From assembly GCA_000434615.1 (NCBI GenBank), contig FR880800.1, positions 24,751-88,750 on the forward strand: DNA of 64,000 nt, in the 5' to 3' direction. The position numbers were made by a program, and so were the translations under genes. Numbering within the stretch: the first letter of the stretch is position 1; every line of letters starts with the position of its first letter. The DNA is from Clostridium sp. CAG:510. GTDB taxonomy: Bacteria > Bacillota > Clostridia > Lachnospirales > Lachnospiraceae. Below the pieces are notes generated by a model. It saw nothing but the letters and a program-made list of their open reading frames with translations. It was not told the DNA's origin and made no database searches. Shown here one piece after another: positions 53,293 to 62,303 of the stretch.

Positions 53293-54171
53293 CTATTCCT
53301 GTCCGTCCAGCAGGGCTTTCAGCTCGTCTATGGTGAAGTGATAATTCTTGTTGCAGAAGTGGCAGTTGACGTCAATGCCCTCTCCGTCCTTTATAATATC
53401 CTCCAGATCCCTGCGTCCCATGCCCATCAAGGCTTTCTGCACTCTTTCCTTGCTGCAGTTGCAGTAGAAGGAAACCGGCATGGTGTCCAGGATTTCCACA
53501 TCCATACCGTCCAAAATCTGCGTAAGCATCTCTTCGGGAGTGTGTCCCGCTTCCAGCATGGCGGTAACGGACTTTATGTTCTGTAAATTTTCTTCCAGTC
53601 TGGCAATGACTTCTTCCTCCGCAAAAGGCATAAGCTGGATAATAAAGCCGCCTGCCTGCTTCACAGTATTGTCCTTCTCCATGAGGACACCCAATCCTAC
53701 AGAAGAAGGCACCTGTTCGGAAAGGGCAAAATAATACGTTAAATCCTCTGCGATTTCTCCGGTCTGAAGCTCCGTCTGTCCTACATATGGCTCTTTTAAG
53801 CCCATATCCCGGATAACTTTGAGGTAACCGCGGCCCACGGCGCCGCCCACATCCAGTTTTCCTATGGCATTTGCCGGTAATATCACATCCGGCACCAGAG
53901 GATAGCCCTTGACGCGGCCTTTGCTGTCAGCCGTCACCGTCAGTCCCTGTAAAGGACCGTCTCCCCTCACAATCAGGGTAATCAGATCGTCCTCTCCTTT
54001 TAACATGCTGCCCATCATGCAGCCGGCGCTTAACAGTCTGCCAAGCCCTGCCGTCACCACAGGACTGGTGTTGTGTGCTTTTCTTGCTTCCTCCACAAGC
54101 TCTTTTGTGGTACAGGCAAACGCCCTTATCTGGGCACCTGCCGCTGTGGCTCTCACCATATAATCATGCAT
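53293..54171 (-). CDS. hslO: Redox-regulated chaperone Hsp33
   Basis: 292 residues. The N-terminal chaperone domain includes GLGRLLSAGCMMGSMLK and GGAVGRGYLKVIRDMG; the C-terminal zinc switch has the CxC in SFYCNCSKERV and CxxC in VNCHFCNKNYHF. Oxidation of these cysteines releases zinc and activates holdase function. It lies 51 bases after the methyltransferase gene on the same strand. Confidence 0.94.
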   Translation of the reverse strand: MHDYMVRATAAGAQIRAFACTTKELVEEARKAHNTSPVVTAGLGRLLSAGCMMGSMLKGEDDLITLIVRGDGPLQGLTVTADSKGRVKGYPLVPDVILPANAIGKLDVGGAVGRGYLKVIRDMGLKEPYVGQTELQTGEIAEDLTYYFALSEQVPSSVGLGVLMEKDNTVKQAGGFIIQLMPFAEEEVIARLEENLQNIKSVTAMLEAGHTPEEMLTQILDGMDVEILDTMPVSFYCNCSKERVQKALMGMGRRDLEDIIKDGEGIDVNCHFCNKNYHFTIDELKALLDGQE

Positions 54172-54222
54172 TGTTCATTCCTGCTTTCTGTCATCATAGA
54201 CTCTGTTTCAAAGCCTGCGTTT

Positions 54223-55029
54223 TCAGTTCTGCACCGAGGTGTCGGCTCCCGATTTTCCGGCAATGATATAAATTCTTTCGCTATCCGGACGGACGGGACC
54301 CTTCGTGTCCGCATCCAGTGCTTCAATAATGGACATACCCGCCTTTGTTACCAGCTCTTCCATTTCCGCAAGGGTATATCCTCTCTGGTAATGGGTTTCC
54401 GTAAATTTGCGGTACAAGTCCTCTTCCTCTTCCACAAAAACCGTCACATCATATTCATTGATACATTCTTCGGGGTAATAATAATTTTCCCAGATAAAGC
54501 TGCAGTCCTCTCTGTTTTCGGCAATGGTCGCATCCCCGATAACCTCGGCGTACTTGTAAACCGTATTGAAATCAAAGATAAAGATACCGCCGGGATAGAG
54601 AAAATTTTTCACCAGCCGGAAGGTTTTTTCCAAATCCTGTGTGGTAAGCAGGTAATTTAAGGAGTCGCAGACACTGACCACTGTACCGATGGTACTGTAT
54701 AAATCCAGCTCCCGCATATCCTGCAGCAGATACAGAATTTCCAGTCCCTTCTCCGCACTCTTTTCACGGGCAATGTTAAGCATGTCGCAGGAATTGTCCA
54801 CGCCAATCATGTCGTAACCCGCCTCCGCTAAAAGCTCCGTCAGGGTGCCGGTGCCGCAGCCAAGGTCCAGAACCAGATTTTTCTCGGACTCTATGGCATC
54901 CTCGGAACGCTCCGGTCTGGAAATGCCGTACTGTTTTATTTTTTCCTGTAAAAACAGGCTCCATTCCTCATAGGGTGTTTCATCCATGAAGGTATCGTAT
55001 ACATAAGCGAAATCCGTATATGCTTTCAC
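54223..55029 (-). CDS. Class I SAM-dependent methyltransferase
   Basis: 268 residues. SAM-binding motif I is LVLDLGCGTGTLTELLA and motif II is GVDNSCDMLNIAREK; the N-terminus KAYTDFAYVYDTFM and PYEEW is typical of a Firmicute methyltransferase family. I use a GTG start at 55029, which has AAGGAG six bases upstream; a GTG six codons earlier lies inside the end of the DUF368 gene and has no such site. Substrate unknown. Confidence 0.88.
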   Translation of the reverse strand: MKAYTDFAYVYDTFMDETPYEEWSLFLQEKIKQYGISRPERSEDAIESEKNLVLDLGCGTGTLTELLAEAGYDMIGVDNSCDMLNIAREKSAEKGLEILYLLQDMRELDLYSTIGTVVSVCDSLNYLLTTQDLEKTFRLVKNFLYPGGIFIFDFNTVYKYAEVIGDATIAENREDCSFIWENYYYPEECINEYDVTVFVEEEEDLYRKFTETHYQRGYTLAEMEELVTKAGMSIIEALDADTKGPVRPDSERIYIIAGKSGADTSVQN

Positions 55030-55039
55030 TTCCGTCTCC

Positions 55040-55897
55040 TTATTCACCTAGTTTTAATGCTACAAAGAAACCAACCGCAAAGGTAATGACACTGCTTACC
55101 ACCGTCAGTACCGTAACACCTGAAAAGCTTGCCAGATTGTTGAAAATAATGGCAAACGGGGAAGCCACAATCAGACCGATAATCGCCCAGTTCGCATACA
55201 GCGGGAACTTTTCAAAAATAATCTCAATCAACTTGGCAATGGCAAAAATACCGATTACCACACCGATACCGAAAGGCACCAGTATGCCGCAGCCATTCAG
55301 TACCCCCGCAAAATCTCCGGAGGTAAGGGAACGGATAAAATCATTAATCTGTGCAATAATGGGGTTGTAAAAACCAAGCAGTAAAAGAACCATGGAGCCG
55401 CTGACTCCGGGAATGACCATGGTTGCGGAAGCAATTACGCCCACCAGAAAAAGGATTATCACATTAAGGAAATTAAAGCTTAAGTCCACAGCTCTGCCTT
55501 CCTTGTCGCCCATCAGTCCCATAACCACAACCAGGGCAAAAAAGGCAATCAGGGAAATCATATGTCCCACCTTTATTTTCTGTCCCTTTACCTTCTTGGT
55601 CATCATGGGAAGTCCGCCCAGAATCAGACCGATAAAGAAAAGGTTTGTGGGAACCGGAAACTTCCTAAACAGAAATTCTATTCCGAAGGAACCTGCCACC
55701 AGCGCCACTGCGGCGCCTAGCAGAATGGGAATTAAAAATTTAACGCTCTTCTTGAATTCTTTGAATAAATGGGTCAGACAGAAAATCAGCTTGTCGTAAA
55801 TGCCCATGGTAACCGCCATGGTGCCGCCGCTGACTCCGGGGATAATGTTGGCAATACCGATTACGGCACCCTTTGCCATGTTCTTGATAAACTGCAT
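55040..55897 (-). CDS. DUF368 membrane protein (undecaprenyl-phosphate translocase family)
   Basis: 285 residues with about eight helices. Two matching signatures, IANIIPGVSGGTMAV and TMVIPGVSGSMVLLLLG, are hallmarks of DUF368, a family shown in other Gram-positives to recycle undecaprenyl phosphate across the membrane. The gene lies 13 bases after hisC and just before the methyltransferase. Confidence 0.9.
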   Translation of the reverse strand: MQFIKNMAKGAVIGIANIIPGVSGGTMAVTMGIYDKLIFCLTHLFKEFKKSVKFLIPILLGAAVALVAGSFGIEFLFRKFPVPTNLFFIGLILGGLPMMTKKVKGQKIKVGHMISLIAFFALVVVMGLMGDKEGRAVDLSFNFLNVIILFLVGVIASATMVIPGVSGSMVLLLLGFYNPIIAQINDFIRSLTSGDFAGVLNGCGILVPFGIGVVIGIFAIAKLIEIIFEKFPLYANWAIIGLIVASPFAIIFNNLASFSGVTVLTVVSSVITFAVGFFVALKLGE

Positions 55898-55910
55898 AAT
55901 TTTTCTCCTT

Positions 55911-56966
55911 TTACATCTGTGTGATTTCTTTCAGGGCATCTATAAGCGCCTGCATCTGCTCTTTCGTACCGATGGAAATACGCAGATAGTCGGAAATTCT
56001 TTCCTTGTTCCAATGCCTTACAAAAATCTTTCTTTCCTTTAATGCCTTGAAAATGGTATCACCGCTTAAGGTTGCATGCTTGGCAAAAATAAAGTTTGCC
56101 CTGGAGTCTTCAAAGGTGAACTGTAATTTCTTAAGTTCTTCCTTAGTCCATTCCCGTACTTCCACAATTTTATCCGTACACTTCTTAAAATAGGCTTCGT
56201 CACGCACAGCCTCCGCACCCAAAATCTGGGTAAACCAGTCCATGGTGTAGGAGTTGAAGGAAAACTTCACATCATTCATATAGGAAATCAGCTTTTTGCT
56301 GCCGATTGCAAAACCGATACGCATGCCCGCCATGGAGCGGGATTTGGAAAAGGTCTGCACCACCAGCAGGTTTTCATATTTTTCCACCAAAGGAAGAACA
56401 CTGGTACCGCCGAAATCAATATAGGCTTCGTCCACAATCACCACCACATCCGGGTTGTTCTTCACAATGGTTTCAATATTTTCCACGGTTTCCAGCACAC
56501 CGGTAGGAGCATTGGGATTGGGGAAAATGATACCTCCGTTTTCCTGCTCATAGTCCCTGATGTTCATCCGGAAATTTTCATCCAGCGGGCATGTCTTATA
56601 GGGTATCCGGTAAAGATCCGCCCACACATCATAGAACGAGTAGGTAATATCCGGGAAAAGTATCGGCTTTTCCCCATTGAAAAATGTCAGGAACGCCATT
56701 GCCAGCACGTCATCGGAGCCGACGCCCACAAAAACCTGTGCGGGCTTTACACCGTAGCGCTTCGCGATCGCATCCACCAGCACCGTTGCCTCCGGGTCGG
56801 GATAGAGCCGCAGTCTGTCGCAGGAAAACTCCTGCTTAAGCTTCTCCACACCCGGTGCGGGCGGGTAGGGATTTTCGTTTGTATTGAGTTTAATGACATT
56901 TGTGTCCTTGGGCTGTTCTCCCGGAACATAGGGGACTACCCTTCTGACATTTTCTTCCCAGTTCAT
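55911..56966 (-). CDS. hisC: Histidinol-phosphate aminotransferase
   Basis: 351 residues, PLP-dependent class II fold. It starts MNWEENVRRVVPYVPGEQP, has NTNENPYPPAPGV, the aspartate region VVIVDEAYIDFGG and the PLP lysine in TFSKSRSMAGMRIGF. It makes histidinol phosphate. No other his gene is in the window; it heads the hisC-DUF368-methyltransferase-hslO group. Confidence 0.93.
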   Translation of the reverse strand: MNWEENVRRVVPYVPGEQPKDTNVIKLNTNENPYPPAPGVEKLKQEFSCDRLRLYPDPEATVLVDAIAKRYGVKPAQVFVGVGSDDVLAMAFLTFFNGEKPILFPDITYSFYDVWADLYRIPYKTCPLDENFRMNIRDYEQENGGIIFPNPNAPTGVLETVENIETIVKNNPDVVVIVDEAYIDFGGTSVLPLVEKYENLLVVQTFSKSRSMAGMRIGFAIGSKKLISYMNDVKFSFNSYTMDWFTQILGAEAVRDEAYFKKCTDKIVEVREWTKEELKKLQFTFEDSRANFIFAKHATLSGDTIFKALKERKIFVRHWNKERISDYLRISIGTKEQMQALIDALKEITQM

Positions 56967-57043
56967 ACTCTGCCTTCTTTCCTGTTATTCTCTATGTATT
57001 ACTGTTCTTTTTATCAGCTTTAACGCCTTTGATTTTAACATGA

Positions 57044-58861
57044 CTAAAGTACAAAGTCTACACATTCTTCCATGGACTGCAATATCTTTCGTCCGCCGTA
57101 ATGAATGGTAAGCCTGCGGTGTCTCGCCTGCTTTATCAGTCTGCCCTTAAAGACCAGACGGAACCGTTCCTTCCCTTCATCCTCCGTAATGCCGTCGGGA
57201 AACTGTAATTCATAGGAGCCCTGCTTCTTCTTCACGAACAAAAGTCCCAGACGCTTATACTCCTCACCGCCGTCGTAGCAGTACACATCCACGCCGAAAT
57301 ACCAGAACAGATACCCTCCGATAAGAAGAGCTGCCAGAAGCAGCATGCCGCCTGCTGCCGGAAGCGGATTTGTTCCTATCCGGCTTACCATTCCGGCAAG
57401 ACCGCCCGCATTGCTTTTAAGGGAAGGCATTTCTTCATCCGTGCTTTCCTCCACGCCGGTTCCGGCATCTGCATAACCGCCTGCCAGCCTGTCGTCGTCC
57501 ATCATATCCTTCTGGGCCAACAGCCGTTCCTTTTCTAATCTGGCAATGAGAAGCATTTTGCTGTCCGTTCCGCTCTTTCCTGCCGCATTTTCTTTCTTGC
57601 TTCCCTCCGCGCCGTTTCCGGCATCCGCATTGTTTCCGCTGTTTCCTGCGGTATCCTTTCCGGAAGTTCTGTTTTTATCGGAATTTTTACCAGGATTGCC
57701 GCCATTCTGTTTACCGCCTGCACCGCCTGATCCGCCGTTGCCCGTTCCGCTACTGCCGGTATCGTTGTTTCCTCCGGTACTGTTGCTGTCGTTTCCACTG
57801 TTTCCTCCGGTTCCGCTGTTTCCTCCCGTATTGCTGCCTCCGGTTCCGCTGCCGCCGGTTCCGCTGTTTCCCCCGTTATTGCCGCCGGTTCCGCTGTTTC
57901 CTCCGTTGCCGCTTCCTCCCGTTCCGCCGCTCTCACCGCCGGGTTTGTTGCCGCCCTCCGAAGGCTTTTCGGCAGGATAGGGAAAGTCCCCCCGCTTAAT
58001 GGTTTTCTGCGTCGTATTTCCGGCTTTATCCTTTACCACAAAGGTGACGGGATTTCCTTCCGTTACCGTAAACGTATTGGCTGTGCCAAAGCTGCTGCCG
58101 CCGTCCGTGGAAAAAGGAGTCTCCGCCAGACCGCTTTCCGCGTCAGAAGCTGCTACCGTAACGGAAATGGCGGTTTTACTCATGCTGCCGGTGTCCCCGG
58201 TCACCGAAGAAATCACCGGCGCCGTGGTATCAATGCAGTTTACCGCAACGGACGCACTGATGCTCTGTCCCTGCCCGTTGGTGGCGGTCACTGTGTAGGT
58301 GCCGTTCTGAGTGACACTCATTTTGCCGTCCTGCCAGCTTAGCGTAATCCCCTGACTGGATATATCGTCCTTAAGTACCGCCACAGATGCCGTCAGTCCC
58401 ACCGCTTTATTGGTCCATGCAGTGCTGTCGGCACTGACACTTAAGGTCGCGGTTGCCTCTCCCTCTTCCATGCCGCAGACTCTCCTGTCCACGGTATATT
58501 CGTGCTTTTTTCCGGGCGGATTGACCCAGCCCACGGAAGTGCCGCAGACCGTACAGGTACAGACACCGTCCGGCTGCCAGGTGTCATTCTGCTTGGAGCA
58601 GGTATAGGTGTGCGCAGTCAGCTTGTGGTCGGTTCCCTTGCCGCAGGTATTGCAGAACCTTGTCTGGTGCTCTTCGTGATAACTGCATGTGTGGTGCACC
58701 GTACAGGTTTCCGTAGATTTCTGCGTGCATTTTGCCGCATGTGTATGGGTAAAGGACGGATTTTCCGCCGCGCTTACCACCCTTGCGGAGCTTAACAGAT
58801 ACAAAACAATCAGGCTGAAGCCAATCAGCCATTCCCAGATATAACTCTTAAATTTGTGCAT
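57044..58861 (-). CDS. Cys/His-rich, Gly-rich surface protein with membrane anchor
   Basis: 605 residues. A signal peptide or N-terminal helix (about 10-31) is followed by a Cys/His-rich region (about 40-135) with repeated CxxC or CxC pairs (FCNTCGKGTDH, VCTCTVCGTS), two immunoglobulin-like domains (about 140-290, SVSADSTAWTNKAVGLTASV), a long Gly/Asn/Ser linker (about 300-430), a membrane helix (about 510-530) and a cytoplasmic tail. I recognise no named family. The Cys/His clusters look like metal ribbons, unusual outside the cell. GGAGG lies 7-8 bases before the ATG. Confidence 0.7.
   Translation of the reverse strand: MHKFKSYIWEWLIGFSLIVLYLLSSARVVSAAENPSFTHTHAAKCTQKSTETCTVHHTCSYHEEHQTRFCNTCGKGTDHKLTAHTYTCSKQNDTWQPDGVCTCTVCGTSVGWVNPPGKKHEYTVDRRVCGMEEGEATATLSVSADSTAWTNKAVGLTASVAVLKDDISSQGITLSWQDGKMSVTQNGTYTVTATNGQGQSISASVAVNCIDTTAPVISSVTGDTGSMSKTAISVTVAASDAESGLAETPFSTDGGSSFGTANTFTVTEGNPVTFVVKDKAGNTTQKTIKRGDFPYPAEKPSEGGNKPGGESGGTGGSGNGGNSGTGGNNGGNSGTGGSGTGGSNTGGNSGTGGNSGNDSNSTGGNNDTGSSGTGNGGSGGAGGKQNGGNPGKNSDKNRTSGKDTAGNSGNNADAGNGAEGSKKENAAGKSGTDSKMLLIARLEKERLLAQKDMMDDDRLAGGYADAGTGVEESTDEEMPSLKSNAGGLAGMVSRIGTNPLPAAGGMLLLAALLIGGYLFWYFGVDVYCYDGGEEYKRLGLLFVKKKQGSYELQFPDGITEDEGKERFRLVFKGRLIKQARHRRLTIHYGGRKILQSMEECVDFVL
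57690..57960 (-). repeat. Gly/Ser/Asn-coding minisatellite
   Basis: Within the surface protein gene about 270 bases consist of irregular repeats encoding GGNSGTGG-type units. Such arrays change length easily by slippage or recombination, so copy number may vary between strains. Confidence 0.75.
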
Positions 58862-59041
58862 AAAAAAACCTCCTGAAATGAATATACGTTTAAGAGAGCC
58901 TTTCCGGGCCCTCTGTCTCGCTTCTTCAATTTCAACAGGTAATGTGGTTATCTTACCACCTTTTTGTGTTTCTGCCTATTGGTTTATTTTCACAAGATTG
59001 GGTGGCATTTTTTCTGTTATATTTACCAAATCAGGGGGCTT
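58862..59041 (-). other. In-frame upstream remnant of unknown origin
   Basis: The minus strand upstream of the surface protein is open in the same frame for 38 codons to a TAG at 58976-58978 and, beyond it, for 21 more codons with an internal near-repeat (PPDLVNITEK then MPPNLVKINQ). No start codon with a ribosome-binding site was seen. It may be an eroded gene or mobile-element tail, or chance. A hairpin AGAGGGCC / GGCTCTCT also lies in it. Confidence 0.35.
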
Positions 59042-59060
59042 TCATTTTCTGTAACAGCCC

Positions 59061-60068
59061 CTATAACTGTTCTAATTCTTTCCGGTAGGTATAAGCATCC
59101 TCCGGACGGTTTAACTTCTCGCAGCACTCCACTAATTTTTCCAGCGGTTCTCTTTCCTTTTTCTTAAGGCAGAGAATGGCTTCCGTTTCGTAGCGGGCAT
59201 TGTAATACCAGAGCACCGCTTCTTCATAATCGCCCTTAGAAAAATAATATTCGCCGATTTCAAAGCATACCTCGGAGCAGCCGCCCAGTATCACGGACTT
59301 TAAGGCATACTTAAAGAAATTGTCGGTGTCTTTTCTCTGCCGTTTGGCAGCAACCACTACCGCCAACGCTTCCTTCAGCTCCTCTTCGTCCTCCGCCGTG
59401 TCCGCAATCTGTTCAAAATAATCCGCCGCCTGCCGGAAATCTTCTTTTCCGCCTGCAATAAACAGCTCCTTGGCATACATATTTTTCAGCCTTTTAGAGA
59501 GGGGCTCGCCTCTTTTTATCAGTCTTTCAAATGCGGCAAAATCCCTGCCGGTATGTAAGCTCTCCGGCTTGTGCTGGATGCTGATGTCGCTGTCGTACAC
59601 AATGGGACCGGTTGCCACGGTTTCATGAATGGCGCCTTCCCAGATAAAGCCTCTCACCCTCTTGAACAGCTTGGGGCGGTACTCTTCGTCGTAATTGTAA
59701 ACCGTGCTGTAAGAAAGCTGGTTGACGTATTTCATCTGCACAATTTCGATTTCCGGCAGAAGCACCTGCTTTAAGCGCATGAATTTTTTCCGGTTTTCCT
59801 CGTTGATTTCCTCATCCGCATCCGCCGAATAAATATAGTCACAGGTTGCCTTGGAAAAAGCGAAGTTTCTCGCTTTTGCGAAATCGTCCACCCAGGTAAA
59901 ATCGTAAATCTTCGCACCGGGATAGGAGGCTGCGATTTCCTTCGTCCTGTCCGTGGAGCCGGTATCCACGATAATCATTTCGTCCACCAGATCCCTGACG
60001 CTGTCTAAGCATCTCTTCAGGACTTTTTCTTCATTTTTCACTATCATGCAAAGACTGATGGTTATCAT
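59061..60068 (-). CDS. Family 2 glycosyltransferase with TPR-like C-terminus
   Basis: 335 residues. The GT2 domain (about 1-215) starts MITISLCMIVKNEEKVLKRC and has the nucleotide-sugar DxD region YSADADEEI and IIVDTGSTDRT. The C-terminal 120 residues are helical repeats (AADYFEQIADTAEDEEEL). Cytoplasmic; likely modifies a cell-surface component or protein. GGAGG precedes the ATG. It is followed by the surface-protein region on the same strand. Confidence 0.88.
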   Translation of the reverse strand: MITISLCMIVKNEEKVLKRCLDSVRDLVDEMIIVDTGSTDRTKEIAASYPGAKIYDFTWVDDFAKARNFAFSKATCDYIYSADADEEINEENRKKFMRLKQVLLPEIEIVQMKYVNQLSYSTVYNYDEEYRPKLFKRVRGFIWEGAIHETVATGPIVYDSDISIQHKPESLHTGRDFAAFERLIKRGEPLSKRLKNMYAKELFIAGGKEDFRQAADYFEQIADTAEDEEELKEALAVVVAAKRQRKDTDNFFKYALKSVILGGCSEVCFEIGEYYFSKGDYEEAVLWYYNARYETEAILCLKKKEREPLEKLVECCEKLNRPEDAYTYRKELEQL

Positions 60069-60185
60069 AGGCCGTCCTCCTTACCGTACTGTTTCGGTAA
60101 AAGATTTATCGGCATGTCTACCCGCTAACTTAACCTTCCGCATTCTTCCATTTTCTGTAAAGAGTACCCGCCCGGAACCTGCTGT

Positions 60186-60788
60186 CTACAGGGCGTCGTA
60201 AGCCGCCTTCAGGATTTCCACGCAGCCGTCGATACCGAATTTGCTGCGGTCCAAAACCATATTGTAGTTGGTGATGTCGCCCCATTTATAATCCGTGTAG
60301 GCGTTGTAGTAGTTTTTCCGCTGTTTGTCGGTTTTCTTCATCAGCTCCAGCGCGCTTTCCCTGTCCAGGTTATAATGCGCCGTCACGTTTTCCACCTTTG
60401 TTTCCTTGTCGGCAATGACAAAGACACTTAAGAGCTTGTCGTTGTTCCGCAGAATATAATCGGCGCCGCGTCCTATGATGACGCAGGGGCTTTTCGCTGC
60501 CATATCGTGAATGATTTCCTTCTGCACCCGGTACAGCTCCTCGTTGACCGTAATTCTTTTCAGGGAGTACTTGGCATTGTTTTCATCCGTAAACTGATAC
60601 CAGCGGGTGCCCACCTTTTTCTCATCCACTTCCAGTAAATCCTCATAGGCTGCGCCGCTGCGCTCCGCCGCCATTTCAATAATTGCCAAATCGTAAAAGG
60701 GGATGTCCAGCTCCTCCGCCACTTTTTTGCCGATTGCCCTGCCGCCGCTGCCGAACTGACGGCTGATGGCTATTACCTTGTTTTCCAT
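60186..60788 (-). CDS. Cytidylate kinase-like protein
   Basis: 200 residues. The P-loop is RQFGSGGRAIGKKVAEEL and a second motif is CVIIGRGADYIL; this is the cytidylate-kinase-2 type common in Clostridia, distinct from the essential Cmk. It phosphorylates an unknown small substrate. It lies 13 bases after the ABC transporter ATPase gene, likely cotranscribed. Confidence 0.85.
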   Translation of the reverse strand: MENKVIAISRQFGSGGRAIGKKVAEELDIPFYDLAIIEMAAERSGAAYEDLLEVDEKKVGTRWYQFTDENNAKYSLKRITVNEELYRVQKEIIHDMAAKSPCVIIGRGADYILRNNDKLLSVFVIADKETKVENVTAHYNLDRESALELMKKTDKQRKNYYNAYTDYKWGDITNYNMVLDRSKFGIDGCVEILKAAYDAL

Positions 60789-60801
60789 ATACTCACCTGC
60801 C

Positions 60802-61584
60802 TTATTCCACTACATCCTTGGTAAATACCATGTTTACAAATGCCTTGGTTCTTTCGTTCTGCGGATGGTCAAAAATCTGCTCGGGAGGTCCCTGCTCGAT
60901 AATGGAGCCTTCTTCCAGAACCACTACCTTGTCCGCAATACTCTTTGCAAAGTTCATTTCATGGGTCACAATCACCATGGTCATACCGGATTTTGCCAGT
61001 TCCTTCATAACCTTTAATACTTCTCCTACCATTTCCGGGTCCAGTGCGGAAGTCGGTTCGTCAAACAGCATAACCTTGGGCTTCATGGCAAGCGCCCTCG
61101 CAATGGCAATACGCTGCTTCTGGCCTCCGGATAAGCTGGAAGGCATGACATTGGCTTTCTGGGGAAGTCCTACCTTACGGAGAAGCTCCTCGGCTTCTTC
61201 CCTGGCATCCGCCCTGTTTTCCTTTTTCAAATCCATGGGCGCCATCATGATATTCTGGATAACCGTCTTGTGTCCGAACAGGTTAAAGCTCTGGAACACC
61301 ATACCTACCTTCTGGCGCATGGCATTTAATTTCTTTTCCTCCATGGGCACGGATTTTCCGTTTTTCATGGTGCGTCCTATGTATTCGCCGTCAATAATAA
61401 TGGTGCCGTCCTGATATTCCTCCAGGTAGTTGATGCTCCGAAGTAAAGTACTTTTACCGGAACCGGAAGGTCCGATGATAACCACCACTTCGCCTTCTTC
61501 CACATCTAAATTTATTTTTTTCAGCACATGATGGGCACCGTAGAATTTTTCCAAATCATGAATTTCAATCATTTTTCTGCTCAT
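60802..61584 (-). CDS. Polar amino-acid ABC transporter ATP-binding protein
   Basis: 260 residues. Walker A GPSGSGKSTLLRSINYLE, signature LSGGQKQRIAIARALAM and Walker B VMLFDEPTSALDPEMVG are those of the GlnQ/HisP group. Its start overlaps the permease stop by four bases. It powers uptake of a polar amino acid with the adjacent permease and binding protein. Confidence 0.94.
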   Translation of the reverse strand: MSRKMIEIHDLEKFYGAHHVLKKINLDVEEGEVVVIIGPSGSGKSTLLRSINYLEEYQDGTIIIDGEYIGRTMKNGKSVPMEEKKLNAMRQKVGMVFQSFNLFGHKTVIQNIMMAPMDLKKENRADAREEAEELLRKVGLPQKANVMPSSLSGGQKQRIAIARALAMKPKVMLFDEPTSALDPEMVGEVLKVMKELAKSGMTMVIVTHEMNFAKSIADKVVVLEEGSIIEQGPPEQIFDHPQNERTKAFVNMVFTKDVVE

Positions 61585-62249
61585 TCCAATTCCTCCCCGG
61601 TTCTTAATTTCTTCTCAAGCACCTTGCCGATTACACCAAAGATGTTGTTTAGGATGTAATATAAAATCGCCACGAAAATATAAACCTCCATGGTTTTGAA
61701 ATTCTTTGCAATCAGTGTGTTTGCCTGACGGAACAGCTCGGCAACCGTAATACAGGAAAGCAAAGAAGAGTTTTTGGTAAGAGAGATTAACTCATTGGTA
61801 AGGGGCGCTAACATACGCCGGAATGCCTGGGGCAGTACGATTTTACGCATGGTCTGTCCCTGGGAATATCCCAGGGAACGACCGGCTTCCATCTGCCCTT
61901 TATCAATGGAAACAATGGCACCGCGGATAACCTGTGATACATAAGCACCGCTGTACATGCCAAGTGCGATAATGCCGCAGACCCAGTCCTTCGTGTCAAT
62001 ATGGAAGAGAATGGGCAGACCATAGTAAATAAGCACAAGCTGTACTAACAGGGGCGTGGAGCGAAACCAGGAAAGATAGATTTCAGCAACAGTCCTGCAT
62101 ACTTTTTTCTTTGACAACTGACCGAAGGCTACAATCAGCCCAATCATCATACTCAACACAAATCCGGTAATCGTATAAAAAACGGTTGCGGCAAGACCTG
62201 TCATTAAAAAAGAGAAATTACCGTTTCTGAATACTACTAAAAAATCCAT
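61581..62249 (-). CDS. Polar amino-acid ABC transporter permease
   Basis: 222 residues with about five helices; the permease loop for ATPase contact is EAGRSLGYSQGQTMRKIVLPQAFRRM. The start may be ATG (used here) or the TTG two codons earlier, which is nearer an AAAGG. It lies between the binding protein and ATPase genes. Confidence 0.92.
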   Translation of the reverse strand: MDFLVVFRNGNFSFLMTGLAATVFYTITGFVLSMMIGLIVAFGQLSKKKVCRTVAEIYLSWFRSTPLLVQLVLIYYGLPILFHIDTKDWVCGIIALGMYSGAYVSQVIRGAIVSIDKGQMEAGRSLGYSQGQTMRKIVLPQAFRRMLAPLTNELISLTKNSSLLSCITVAELFRQANTLIAKNFKTMEVYIFVAILYYILNNIFGVIGKVLEKKLRTGEELE

Positions 62250-62303
62250 AATCAATACCTAACCTTTCCCACACCGCTGCCAGTCCGCTGTGTTTCTTAT
62301 TGT

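Noticed and set aside
57546..57980. A proline/leucine-rich plus-strand frame of 144 codons
   Set aside because: It is the antisense reading of the Gly/Ser repeat array in the surface protein gene; open frames opposite such GC-rich repeats are expected.
58862..59060. Cyclic di-GMP riboswitch upstream of the surface protein
   Set aside because: The conserved aptamer segments of that class could not be found; only one simple hairpin is present.
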